64,000 nucleotides of DNA, from NCBI GenBank assembly GCA_036877525.1, contig JAZGTH010000015.1:7835001-7899000 (forward strand), given 5' to 3'. This DNA comes from Chromobotia macracanthus. Lineage: Eukaryota; Chordata; Actinopteri; Cypriniformes; Botiidae. The position numbers and the translations under genes are program-made. The stretch's first letter is position 1. Each line of letters starts with the position of its first letter. The notes beneath the pieces were generated by a model. It was not told the DNA's origin. It did no database searches and saw only the letters and a list, made by a program, of their open reading frames with translations. Of this stretch, positions 24,590 through 38,500 are shown one piece after another.

Positions 24590-24948
24590 CTCTACCTTGG
24601 AAATAAGATTGGGACTAATATTTAAAACCATATTTTAGTGGTCTAGTGAAAGTATCTTGTGCCAAGGATTTCACACAGCATCTCTGGTATAAAAATAGCT
24701 TTCATCATTTGGACCATCTGTGATTTACACAATTTCTACAGCCTCTCTGTACAGCAAGCTGTTGCTCTGGGGAAAAAAATACCCAGTTTGCAACATGGTA
24801 ACTGGAGTAAAGGCAAAGACAGCTAGAGATAAGAAACTGAGCAGCTAAATGTTAGAAATACTCATTTAACATCTGACAGGATTGTTGATGACTTAAAAAA
24901 GGATCAAGAAATTGAGGCCAGTACATTTCTGGAAGGATTGACAAGTGA

Positions 24949-26530
24949 TTTATTTATTAAAACAAATATACAAACCTGAAAAGTAAAAAAAATTACAAGT
25001 AACCAAACAATCTCCATTGGATTGGAGTACTGAATTAACAGTGCATATAAATAAACAGTAGGAGATTTACTGTATAAAATAGGTGAAATGGATAAACAAA
25101 CAAACAAAAAACATTTTAAGGCCATATAAAGTATACAAGCACATTTTTGAAACAGTTAATTGTTAACCTTTATTACAAGTCATTTGGAAAGGGGCAACAA
25201 CTACCATGTTTGATTACAGGTCTTTGAGACAGTCAGTGCAATGGGTAGTTAGGCTTACCACGTAGTTTTACTTTTGAGTAAAGATTTTTCCTTTTCAATA
25301 TAAAAAGTAAAGCTAAAAAACTAGGGATCACCACTATGACATACTTCAGTGATTTAAGCAGCACTTTTTTGTATGCGTTTGTAGCAACCCTGTTAACATT
25401 AATTTATATTGATGAAGAAACCAATACAGAAGTAAGGCTTTTTCCTCGTCTTGACTATCTCATCCAAAAACCCCTATAGACCCACACTCAAAGGCTCAAC
25501 TTTAAGATGTACTGACGTATAAACGTTTGGGGGGGCATTTTCTTTTGTAAGATATGGTATTTGCAATAATATTCCAAGTAAACTAATACGTCAAGATTTA
25601 ATTCTTCACAGCAGAATAGGTGGCGTAATTTCAGGAACACCGGTAACCAATTACAAATATCAAAACAGTAGTTTATGAGTAAGGGAAAAGTGCTTTTTTT
25701 TTTGCAATTACAATAAAAATGCAAGTATAAATTGTCTTCTGCATCACACTTCCTGTAGCCATTTGTAGTCCAAAGATTTTAGTAAAAGGCCTCAAAATGT
25801 GCTTTTAAAAACCACAAAGCCTTCAGATCTCCAGGTGGGAAATTATGAATAAAATCTGATTTCACTGCTGACAAATGAAAACACAAACTCCTTCATACAG
25901 TGTGAATTCATGATGGTAAGTAGTGTCAAAAGCGATACAGTTTTTACATTTGTAGCTGGAGAACATATTGTTGACTAGAGCTGTAATCATATTTCTTGTG
26001 TTAAGACTTCATACAGATGAGCCCAAGAGACACACGGGCTGTAAGGGTCATGGAGAAAAGTATCACTATAGCACCAGTTAAACACAAACGATAGGAATAG
26101 AATTGGATATATTTATATCTATGTATACTCATTTCTATACTCAATTTAATGCTAAAACAACCCAAAAATACTCATCTAAAAACAACTCTCAACACTAGTG
26201 CAAAAGATTCCGTGCTTGTCAGATGAGGCCCAACAGTCTTGCTTATCTCAGGTGCCCCAAACAGTTGTGTATTTGCTTTCTGCTTTTTTGTGAAACCCGA
26301 TGTAATGTTTTCCCCTCCATACATTCAATATATTAAAACTAACCAGCCAATATCTATATGTATCTGTAATACAAAAGTGCAATATAATAGCCTGTTGTAC
26401 TGATACTATACACTAAGTACAATGATTATTGAAGAGTTTTGTACACAAGTATTAGGAACACCTGATATAAAAGGAGACACTATGGCCGTACATGTGTAAT
26501 GTTGGAAGAGGAATGTTGCTGATGGTCCGG
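24949..26530 (-). other. jarid2 3' UTR (probable)
   Basis: 1.6 kb between the jarid2 stop codon (26531-26533) and clustered TTTATT words at 24949-24958, which read AATAAA on the jarid2 strand. AT-rich with no coding exon. The end point is inferred. Confidence 0.55.
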
Positions 26531-29500
26531 CTATGAGCGGGCGCTGCGGGCAGAGGAGGAGAGGGCAAGACGGGCAGAGCTCTTGTTTCTGGGACTTCGC
26601 TTTGCTGGTGTCTTGCCGACAGTTTTCTGTTTCTCTCCACCTCTCTCCAATGCCTTGCCACATACGCGGTTTGCCAAACTGTTGATTTGCGCCTGATTAA
26701 AATAAGATTGGATAACTTGTAATTACCCATTTCAGATGAGACTTAGGTTAATAAGCAAGATTCTGGTCACCCCTGCTGTAAACAGGAAGTTACTGTACCT
26801 CAGTGTAACGAAACATCATTTTGAGGCCACGAGGGGACCTTCGTTTCTGGATGTATCGCAGAGCACATTCCAGACAGAAAACCACGTTATCACTCTCATG
26901 AACCACCTGTTGATGCAGATGTAGGTAAACAGTACAACACTGTAAAGTTCAAGGTGTTTATTATAGCACAACAATCAGCCTGGGCTACAGCCTATCCACA
27001 CTTTTTTTTGTCCTCTTTCATGGTTCAGGAGACATAATGGAGATCTCACTAAGTAATGTGAGTTCATTTTGAATACTGACTTCTGATTGCAGAAAAATTT
27101 GAGTGCAATGTGAGATAGTAAGATCTCCTCTGGAACTCTACAGGAGACAGATGTGAGATCAAAGTGGTCTGTTTCTTAAGAGACAAATCTGAGAAGCAGG
27201 ACCCTTTAGAAAAAACTTATTTTGCTCTCTGTTTAATCTCATGGCTATGAAAAGAAAACTGAGACATTAATGTGATGTCATTTGTGATGTATGCATTGGC
27301 AGATGTCTCTGTCTGGCTCCATGAATTAAGAAACTATGCTACATACATTCTGTGCCTGTCTGGCATCTCTGATTATTGCCTTATATTGCCTTACACTAAA
27401 ATGCAGAACATAAAGCAGGTCATGGGAATAATCTCAAATTTACCATGGAGAGGTAACACAGATGCTGACACACTTGGCAGCGCCTGTCAGCTGTGTCTTC
27501 TGTAAATCTGGAGCGTTGCTGCTTTTTCTTGTCTGTGTGAGACTCACAGTATGTGCCATAACGTGCAGACAGACGGAGCCCAGCCTCGAACAGATCCCTG
27601 CGCTGGCTAATCTCTGCATCCCTGAAAAATATGCTCCAGGAATTTTACTCAAGATTTATGAGCTTTATCCTCAACCAACATGCACTAGAGAGCAACAGAG
27701 ACTGCCTGCTTTTCAGAAGCCTTCTGGAAATATTTTTTCTATTTGTTTCTCTATAATGAAAAATGTTCAATAGAGTTTTGACTGAGATATTAATCAAACC
27801 CACCAGCTCTGAGATTAATCACAACATTACAACTTTGATTCAAATTTCGCAATTGAAAATCCAAGAAGACAAATGACACTTCATACCTGAATGAACAACA
27901 TATCTCATGAAGCAATGCAAATTACTGTATACAGTCAAATAAAGAATTATGGTATTATATAGTTTTATAATACGAAAAAGATTTATGTTATTAAAATTCA
28001 ATTCCTTTATGGAAATTGAGCTCAACTGAAGCCACCAAGTCATCAAGAAAAGAAATTAGATTTTAGGAGATTTTTTCTGGCCATTGATGCTCAATAAACA
28101 AACCTTTCAATGTGTTTGGAACTGACAGTAAAACCTACCTGAGATCTTTGATGAGAAAGGAGACTGCATTCTGGAGCTGTTTATTTTCCCGCTCAGATGT
28201 TGCAATCTGGTAGATCAGTTTCTCTGTGGAGAACGGCTCCTCAATTCGACGCCTTTTTAGACCCTGCAAAGCAAATACGATACACAAGCGTGACAGTCAG
28301 AGGAACAGCCGTGCTCCAGCAGGAAACAGGAAAAGCCTCACTTACAAAAATACAACTCAGAGTTAAACCAAACCAAGCTCCAGGTGACTGTCCATCCGTG
28401 CGTCAAGTCTCACCTTAGCTGCCTCGTAGCCCAGTTTCATCCACTGAGGGGTGGCGAAGTGTACAGTCTCAGAGACACTGTAGCCACAACACACCTTAGA
28501 CACAAAGGTCCCTGGGAAACATACCATGAACTGACCGCTCTGTTGCACTGTCCGGTACACTTTCACCCCCTTTCCACGGAGCACCTCCGGAGAAATCTGT
28601 GTTGAAAAAGTAACACACAGAGTAAGTCTATACCAAAGCATACTCTCTTTTTTTGCACACACCATTTGTGGATCTGGGAGAAACTGGAGGTCAAGGAGCT
28701 GCTATGTACTTGGAAGTATGTTTTTAGTTTCTTTTTTTGCAGTTTATTGATTCAGTGAATTTTATAAAAAGCGCAGAAGCAAAACCAACATGTCTCTTTT
28801 ACCATAATGTTCCTCTCTAGCATCTCCAGGCCTGGCGTCCCATTAGCCTGCAGCAGTGTGTGTACTATTCTGTCAAGTTTTGATGTCTCTTCAGCTGGAA
28901 TACAGTACCTTTAGGAATAAGACATATTTACTCACATGCTGTACGCCATTTTGGTCGACTGACTTTCTACCAATTTATACAACATAAACCAGCTGTGATA
29001 TCAAAACAAATGTCTTTTATTAATATCACACACTTAATAAACTCTTACCAAATGCAGTCAGCACCAGTGTGTAGGTAATCTATATACGGAAGGCTGTTTT
29101 GGTCCCGACACCAGCATGAGGTAGAAAAGACCATGCCTATGTTCAGCCAGGGGATGGTCACTCCTATAGAAAACAACACATTCATTTAATAAAACAGACA
29201 GCACACAGATTAAAGTATACACACAGTTTTAAATAATCTAGAACTGTGTATATATGATTCTAGCCCTGATCATAAAGGTTTTATTCTATGTATTAAAGTT
29301 TATACAGGGATGTTACCTGGCACAGCACCAAGATGACGTAAGATGGATCCTGAGTTATTGGAAAGGACAGTAAGATTCCATCCATGCCTTCAGTATAAAA
29401 CAAACACATTACAGACATGCAAACAAAACTTTTGCACAGAATAGAATTTTATCTGTTTGTTGATTTGTAACCATAAATTTGTATATGTTAGCATTAATTA

Positions 29501-32500
29501 ATGTTACAGTCAATGTTAAATAATGTTAATGCACTATCAACTACCATAAATTAACAATGAACAGTAGTTTATTTCTAAATGATCATTAAATAAGTATCAA
29601 TAAATGTTGTAAAAATGACTGTTTATTGTTTGTTTGTGATGCTTAATGCATTAATGTTAATGATATAACCTTATTTAAAGTGTTAGCTCATTTGAAAATC
29701 CTCAACTTTAGCCCTTACTTTGAAAATGGCTCAGACTTGCCCACAGGAAATCCACTCCCATGAGTCTTTGTGTCAACCCTCCCACAATGCACAGCAACAT
29801 GACATTCTCTCTCCTCAACCAATCTCCAGTACTCCTTCTGTAGTGCAGAAATGGACATTCAAACATCCTCGATTCCTTCTCATGAAAGAAAGCTTTATGA
29901 AAATAGCGTGTTAAGATGAATATGTACCTCAATTTCAGCAGTATCTGGCTCTTTGCTGAAGCACATGTTCAAAGTATTCCTGGCTGCTCTGTAGAAGGTT
30001 GTGAGAGAAAATGATTTCCCCTGTGAAACACAGCAACACACACAGAACAAGCATTTAGAACTGAGAATATAAAATGCATCTCTTCTAAAGCTGTTACAAA
30101 CACTGAACTACACAAAAAGAACAGGATATCTTAACCCAGGGTTAAAAATGGTACTATCACCCTTTTAAAATCACAAGTGTGAAACGTTGCTTTACCCAGG
30201 GTTAAGGGCAGTTTAAAAAGACACCACAAAGTGGCAGTTTTAAAAAAAGACTAAGTATATCAATACAATAATTTTACCCTGTATATGCACTTGTGTTGTT
30301 CACTTAGTACCCCTTCCTCCCCGCCTCTCTTCTCTAGTCTTCTCAGCCGGCTGCTCTTCGCTGTAGGGTCCAACTCTCTGAGATGTTCCCGTGTTCCGCT
30401 TCTGTGCAACGCCCCGTTCACTAACCCATTTTTGGGCTCACAGCGTGGAAGCAGCAGAGCGGCATGCTGAGGTATGTCTCCCTGGCCCTCTAGGGGCCCA
30501 TTTCTTCTCTCCAGGGTCTGCTTTTCTGACAGCACTTCCTTCTCCAACTGAGCCCTCTGGGCTGATGATAGAGAGTCATAGGAAAGAAGGTACTGGCAGT
30601 ATGCCTCCTGGAGCTTGGCCAGACGATCTTGAGCTGAGCGTGGGATGCCCAACAGATCAGCAAGCCGGCCCCATGTTTTTAGGTCTGTCACCTGCTGCAT
30701 GCCTCCCATTTCATTTAGAAGCTGGAAGAATCGGGCCAGATCCAACTCACACCCACCTAAAAGGAAGCAAAAAGACACATTTCTAAGTGTTTCTATGATT
30801 CAACATAGCAAGACTGTACGAGATGATGGTAGCCTCAACCCAGACAGTCTGCCTGTCTGACACATATTGCTCACAAGCTTGTGAAGATGTACAAAAAGTA
30901 CTTTTTTGAGCTGGCAAATTTAATTTTGATCTCTATATTTACTGCTCAGATGCTGTTGATTCAGTCTTGATTCACTTTTGTCTCTAAATGTGTACACACA
31001 CTCCATTATTCACAGGCATTTGAAGAGCTCATTCTAGTGCCAGACTGGTCTCTGCAGGGCACAACATGGTCACTGTTTGAGTGGCACATAGAAACTGAAG
31101 AAGGAATTGAATTTGGCAGGAAGAAAGCAGTGCTGGCTGGCATCAGTGACATGATTTTCCCACTCAGACAACAGGAGACGAGAGCGAGCTGCCCGTTTGA
31201 GCTCTGGCTGTGTGACGGACAGCCAAGATCACAGTGTGATCTCGTCAGGAGTATCTATTCTGGCACTAGCTGGGAAATCAATCTACAGTGAGGACAGGTC
31301 AGCCGCTAAATGACCAATAGATGTGCACTTAAAAATACAGATGTGAAGACGATAAGCAATAAGCGAATATGCAGCTGGATGTTAATATAAATACAAAAAC
31401 GGCACTTATTGTCTGAATAAGCACACTAATCTGATTTACTACTGCAATGGAGGACACTGCAGCCTGGTTCCAACAGAGAATCTGATGTTGTGTAGTACAG
31501 GTATGAATAAAAATATAAGGCTGTATGTAATGTGCATGATCCTTCGCTTAATTTTTAGGTAGTCTTCCTGTAAAAATATCTAAACATCATTAAAACAAGA
31601 TACATTTACTTCATGAGAAGGCTTGTCATGGAATAAATTAATTTTATTTTTGAAACTATATTTTTTCCCACCCTATTATAAAAGATTTATGCCTTAAACA
31701 AGAAAAAGGTAAACAGATCTTGTTTTTGTAATATTTAAATATTTACAGTGTAACAGGACTAAAAGACTGATGAAAAAAACAATTGTTTTATTTTGCAGTG
31801 TAAAATGTTATGCAAATATGCCCACACAACATTTTACTGCAGTGCTTCACGCATGTCTTTACCTATGAGTGGAGGCTCCTCCATATTAATGCCTTGAGTC
31901 CTCAAGTGTTTCCTGATGCAGGCCAGTTGCTGTACATTCGGGCCCCAGCGTTTGCCCAGCTTGTGCACGTGCTGCACGTATGACACAAAGCGCATTTCCT
32001 CTTTAAGCTTACACTCGGGACGCCAGCCTGCTGGCGGAACAACCCGGTACAACCCGAACGGTTCTGCTTGCTCACGTACAAACTCCACATAAACCAGAGG
32101 ATCGTGGAACTCTCGCATGCTGGGATAAAAAACGGGAACATCCGTTATCTCTGTTGCCTCGGCAACCGTACCACGCCTGCCTCGTTCTTTGTCCGTGGCA
32201 CTTTCAGGCTCAGCTTGCTCAAGGGGCTCGGTTATATTAGAAGAACTGAATTGTTTTAGAGAATTGTTAGTTTTTGGGGGGTTGGCTGGTTTCAAAACGT
32301 CTTGCGTTGAGGTAGTGGGGCTGTTCTTGGCCAGAACTGTGGCTTTACAGTGTATCTGTTTGGTGAACATGAGTTTCCCCGCAGTGGTCCGTTGGGGTCT
32401 TTGTGATCCTGATGATTGTGGCTTCACTCTATTAGCATGGCTACCGGGCAATTGTGTCTCCTGAGCTGCTCTCCTACTTCGTGTTGCCAAGGGAGGTACT

Positions 32501-35500
32501 TGTACTTTGACCTTTTTAACCTCAACCTCTGCTCTGGTCAGACTCATCTCCAACCGCCTTTTTGACTGTCTCAGTCCATTCCGTCTGGGTGGGAATGTGT
32601 CAGTCCCACACAGCCTCCCAGTGGTGGCTGGTGATAGCACCTGTTTTTGCATCTTGGCATGGCTGGTTTGGGCTTTTCCTGAGTTGGAGTGTTGAGGGTG
32701 TGTGTGGGTGTGCTGCGAGCTGAGCTGGCGTGTATGTGTGCTCAGGCTGAGCTTGGCCTCTTTGAGCAGTCTGGCTTTGGTGTACGTCACATGGCCCTTG
32801 GGGTATTTCACAGCTTTGGTCGGGGAAGTTCTGAGTTCTCTCGTCTTTCTGGAATTGACAGTAGAGGCTCCTGGTGTGATTTTGGAGGACTAAAGTATGA
32901 CGAAAAGTAGAAAATCAGCACTTTAGTCATTTAAATTATGCACATATTTTAATGTAAAACTGAATATAGACACAATATGCCAAAAGCTGCTGTCTGTACT
33001 TTTACAATACTTTATCTGATCTCAGCTTAAAGTGCAAAAATGACTTGAAGTGAACTATAGGTTGTTTGTAAACATTATGTCTTTGCTGTGTTTATTTTAG
33101 CAGCATCAATGGCATCCGTCTGGTGAAAGATAATCTGTTTGTCTGAACAATGGAGCACGTGGAGGGTGTATGGTAAATTCATTATTTTTGTAATAGCATT
33201 TGATTCAGCTAGTGGCACAGAAATGAAGATACTATATTCTTCCACTAGGGGGTTCAGTGGAGCCATTCTTTCATGCTTTTGGCAGCGCATGCACGTGACC
33301 CGGGGCATGTACTATGACTGTTTACTCTGTATGGGGTGGGGGATGGGAGGGCCATGAATTTGTCCAAAACCAAAGTTCCTGACAGAAACCATACAAATGG
33401 GCCACCAAATGGAGAAACAGTTCACGTTTACAAAAACTGGACCTAATCCAGAGTATGTGGTGTTCCCACACTGCATTGGTTTTGACTGTGTGTGGGGGGG
33501 TTGGGTAGAGAAATGACATCATGTGTTGCTATAGGCCGGCTGCAGGATAGTAGGAAAGAGGGAACCAAATAGTATGCGGCTCTGTAAGGACATAGGAGGC
33601 TTTGGCAGGAGGGGAGGAAATTTAGGTGAACGTTCACAAATGAGTCTACACAGTCTCTATTATCTCACTGCTCTGTACTGACTAAATTAACAGACAAAAT
33701 ACACAGACAAACCATATAGTGTTAGTCAATAATTCAAATTGGGTTAGTTAAGGACATGTTATGGACATTTCATCTGTTTAGTCAGCAGAGCCAGTGTAAA
33801 AAGGAATATCATTGAGTAACAGGTATTGGAAGGGTCTCTTTTAAAGATGAAACAGTATTTCTTTAAAGTGATTTTTTGTTTGTTTTTCCAGGATTTATTA
33901 TTCACTCACAGTAAAGGTCACTCAGAATATTTCTAGTGTATAGGCCAGTAAAAATCAGTTTAGAAATATAAATTGTTATTCTTACCATAAAAAAAATGTT
34001 GAGCCTGTTATGTGGAATGGATACTATACTGTAGCTCTTTGAAACATCATACTGGTGACTAAGTGATGACAAAAACTAAATTAATGTTTGAAACATACCT
34101 GTTGTTTTTGATCCTGAACAGACCTGCTGGGCCGTAAATTATGTGTAGTGGAGGTCCTAGCTAATGTTGTAGAGATTTTCTCCTTCCCCTGGACTCCCTC
34201 TTTCCCTCTGGCTCTCAGACTGCTCTCACATTCCTCAGCACCTCGTATCTGTCCATTAAATACTGGCAGAAGACAGAGAACACAGCACAGAAAGTAAGAA
34301 CAACAGCAGTAAGCACTTTTACACATTAAACATTATTATTACACATTACTTTGTGTAATTATACATGCTTTACTAACACACCCCCCCACACACACACACA
34401 CACACACACACGTGTATTGCCGTACAGCCATGTGTATTCCAAGAAAAATGATAACAGATAGCTTTATAAAATAACCACATCTATTTATTCAGCTATTATA
34501 TGTGCTGTTCGAGTGCACAGTGTCTTAATTATCTGTGCACTTAATTGGCTAAATAAACCAGACTGCTTCCCTCCTAGGTGAGTTAAACCAGGTGATTTAG
34601 TGGTGTAGTGGAAAATAAACCTGGGCCTGAGGTCAACTGTTGCCAGACAGTCAACAGAGTCTGCATACAAGCCTTGCTGAGTACACTAGAGGTTACAGGA
34701 TTTTAAAACTCAAATATTGTAAAAGCAAAGCTGCTTACTTGTCTCAAACCAGCATCAATAACTCCAACATAAAACACTGAAACCCTTTAACACCACTTTC
34801 AAAATCGCTAAAAGCCACTGTAAACATGCAGCTATGAAATTATTTTAGATAGACTGTGTTAAAAACTAATCTCCTGTTTTGACTGTAAGATCAATATAAT
34901 AATACATAAAAAGGACTAGAACAGCTTTTCATTATTCAGAGGCCGCAGGCAGCCACCCACACTGCAATCAGACAAAAGAAGCTACATAAAGTTTAGAAAC
35001 TCTATTAACTAACCATATGGTGAACTAAACAAAGAGTCTAATGCTAGCAGTAAAAACACTAAATATGTATTGAAAACTTGTTGCGTCACTTTACTAAATG
35101 AAAGGTGCAGTCTGTTGATTCTAGCGGGACCAACTTATTCAAACGGTTTGGAACACATCCAATGGCGCACATTAAAGTGTCATATTTAGCTTGTGGCCTC
35201 ATATGATATATAAGAAGTGGCTCTGGTTTCATTATAAAGTATGAATGCTCAACATGACTCCCAATTTTATTAGGCTTCACACAGTTTCCTTTCAGCACAC
35301 AGACCCTGCAGTCTGGCCAGACTGCTTTACAGAAGCAGAAGAATTTGTGTTGGGTGATTGCGAATCTTGGTCAGACATAGTTTGGTAAGAATGCTAAAAG
35401 GATAGGAATCATCTGAGGGAAAATGTAAAAAAAATAAAAATAACACAGAAAGATGTAGTTTTAGTATCAGTTCTAGAAACTGCACCGTGTTTACACCTTG

Positions 35501-38500
35501 CGTTTATCTGAGAGCTCCAGTTTAATCTAGAACCCCCAGTGAGGTGAAGGGTATATGGTTAGTTTATCTAGAACCCCTCAGATATGTGTAGAGTATGTGG
35601 AGCAATATTAGGTGACTGTGGTGTCAGATTACACTGCAGATTTTGCTGAGTGTGCAACGGGGTCTGGTTACACACCCAGAGGGGAAAAATGGGGCAAGAA
35701 CTCCAGAGTGGTGTTTATTTCTGTACCACATAGAATATTTGCTAATTTCTGCTTGCCCTGTTTTATCTGTTAACTATAATTAGGACTGAAATCTTAAGAG
35801 AAGTAACAGGAGCACAGTGACACATGGGGCTATTAATATGCAGAAGCGTAATAAAATATAAAACACATATACATAAATATGCAATTTATTGCAAATTTGT
35901 GACATTTTAATAAAAATAAATTGCTATCTGTTTACCAGATTTTAATACTTGTCCGTATATTGCACGTTTACTTTTCAGTATGCAGACATGTGCGCAGTCA
36001 GACGTGAATACCTCGTGGTATATGGATGGTATACAGCAAATGTAGGCAATCTGACAGAGTGCTGTGTATAGACATGGCTCATTAACTGTATGGTGTGGAA
36101 AGAGGCAGGACCATAACTCACCTTACTGGGGTCCTTAAATGGGAACCAAATGTTCACCCTATCTGCTACTACTGGCAGTACAATACTACAGACTGTACAG
36201 ATTGTAAAGCACTATTTTAAGGGATAAAGGTCTATTAAAATCAAAGCAGGACAAAGTTTATGAGAATAAGTGTGTGTGGTTATGCATGGACTTCAGTGGT
36301 TGGTGTATGTACATGTTTTAAGTGTGTAAGTACCATGACCGTTGGCAATGCATTTGTTGGGTCCTTTGCTCTTGCGAGGAGTGGACTGGCCGGAAGTAGA
36401 AGCGTTGCAAGCGTTGTCTTCTTCCTCTTCTTCATCCTCTTCCTCATCTACATCTTCATCATCCTCAGCACTACCAAAATATGCCATGTTGCTGGGCAAC
36501 GCAGCAGAGCCTGGGCCAATAAGAAAGAGAATAAAGAGCAAGTAAGGGAGTGTCATGCAGAGAGAAAGAGGGAGATAGAGACATGAGACAGTAATAATGG
36601 CTACTGCTTCAATTTCTGTATGAAAGAAACTTAAGCAAAAGTTCACCAATTAACAAAATATCTGTTAAAAAAATTCAACCTCAAGTTGTTTATGCTGTTA
36701 TTTATGAAGCAGTGAATAATGAAAACACAGAAAGCTGTGTCACACACTGCCACTTCTTCAAAAGATGTTTTTTCGACCTTCACAGCATATAGGTTTGAAC
36801 TGCATTTGACATTTTTAGGTAAGTAATGGAGGATTTTTCATTATTTGGTTAACTATTGTTATTACACCATCAGATGTGAGACTTTTCCATCTGTCTGTGG
36901 CATAAAGACACAATAAATTAAAAAATAACATCTCTTAAATTCCTAAAAGATGCATCTATTGCATTGACATGCTAATGTACAAACCAGTCAGTGTGCATTT
37001 GTATTCCAGTGCAAAGTTCCTTTTCCTGTTTAACATCAATGTTCTAACTTCTCTGTCTGCATGAGAGAGAGCCGTTAACAGCTGAGATGGCAAAGTGGCT
37101 CAGTGCAGTGCTCATCCAGCCTGCTAGTGATCCTCACTGAAGGGTGCCTGTTCACAATGCAGTGCCTGTTCAAAAAGCTTCATTCCACATTCTCTCAATA
37201 GCCATTTATCTGCACCAGAGTCACTGGGTCCATGGTGCTTGCATGTTCTGCAGCATGTGATGGTGTGCATGTGTGCATGAGAGGCTGCGCGTGTGTGTAC
37301 GTGAGCGCTGGGGAGGGGGACGGGACCACCTAGTGAAAGAGAAATTGGGGGAGCGGATGTACTGCTGCTTTGGTAGCAATCCAATTCTCGTAAAATGATT
37401 TTGTAAATCTGAGGAGACCACAATGACCAACAGAGTGTTAAATGTATATTGATACTTGATTATATCCACCATTATTCAAAATCAATATAAATGATCTATG
37501 TGAAACCTTATTAGCGAGTGATGGATGAAGCTATAATTTTCAGGTGAAATGAGAGCTGGGCTGAATGTCGAGGGAAAGGGGCTCTGGGCCCCGAGATTAC
37601 TGGGAAAGGCTCTTTAAGCCAGTCTTCTATCATCAAGGGCTTTAATATGGACTCCTGGGGGCTTTCAGCTTCTCACTATTGTTCAGAGCTAAAGAGGGAA
37701 CTGAAAGATTCTTCTGTGTTCTCTGATGATGTCACAGGTCTAAACTTTTGAAGAGCCAATGGCAATGCAAAAATTAATGCTGTGATTTTCATATTTCATA
37801 TTTTGTCATATTGATATACTGAGTTTATAAAATACACCTGTATAACTGACTACATGAATTACACGTAACATTTGGGGTAAGTCCTAAAAACACCTGACCT
37901 AGAACTAGCAAAGCATTATTGATATTATCAATACAGATTCATGAGAACTATAAAATATGGCTGGCAATGTGTATATAAAACACACATTGCATATATTTTA
38001 AAATGCAATGAACTGATCCACAATCCTCCTCTTGGTACTAACCCAATAATGAAAAAAGGTTTGAAATTATCACAGGGATGAATAAGACTTGGAAAAGATG
38101 TTCTCATTTACATTTTTTATGTCTGAAAATCCATTAACCCACTTTGCCCTCAGCCAAGAGTCCATGGCAAATCTAATCAGTCTGTTCTGTGTCTTTACAT
38201 AGCCATGTGAGAAGAGACAGAAGACGTGAGGGGATGCGGGACAGAGAAGAAATGGAGAATAAGAGGGAGCATGAAGTTAACTCAATTTGTGTCCCCTAGG
38301 GTTCTTCAACTTAAGACTGGCAGTGAAAGATTAGAAGAAAAATATGACAAGGGACTGCAGCAGGCACATCACTTATAGCTGTCACCAATCCAGACTGTGG
38401 TTATATTATCACTGCTACTGATATCTCACTACAAACATCTACTGCAAACATAAACGTTAAGACTAAAGTTAAAAAGTTAAAACTAAACCGACCTGATGCA

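Noticed and set aside
30391..30786. 131-aa forward frame
   Set aside because: Antisense shadow of the jarid2 ARID exon.
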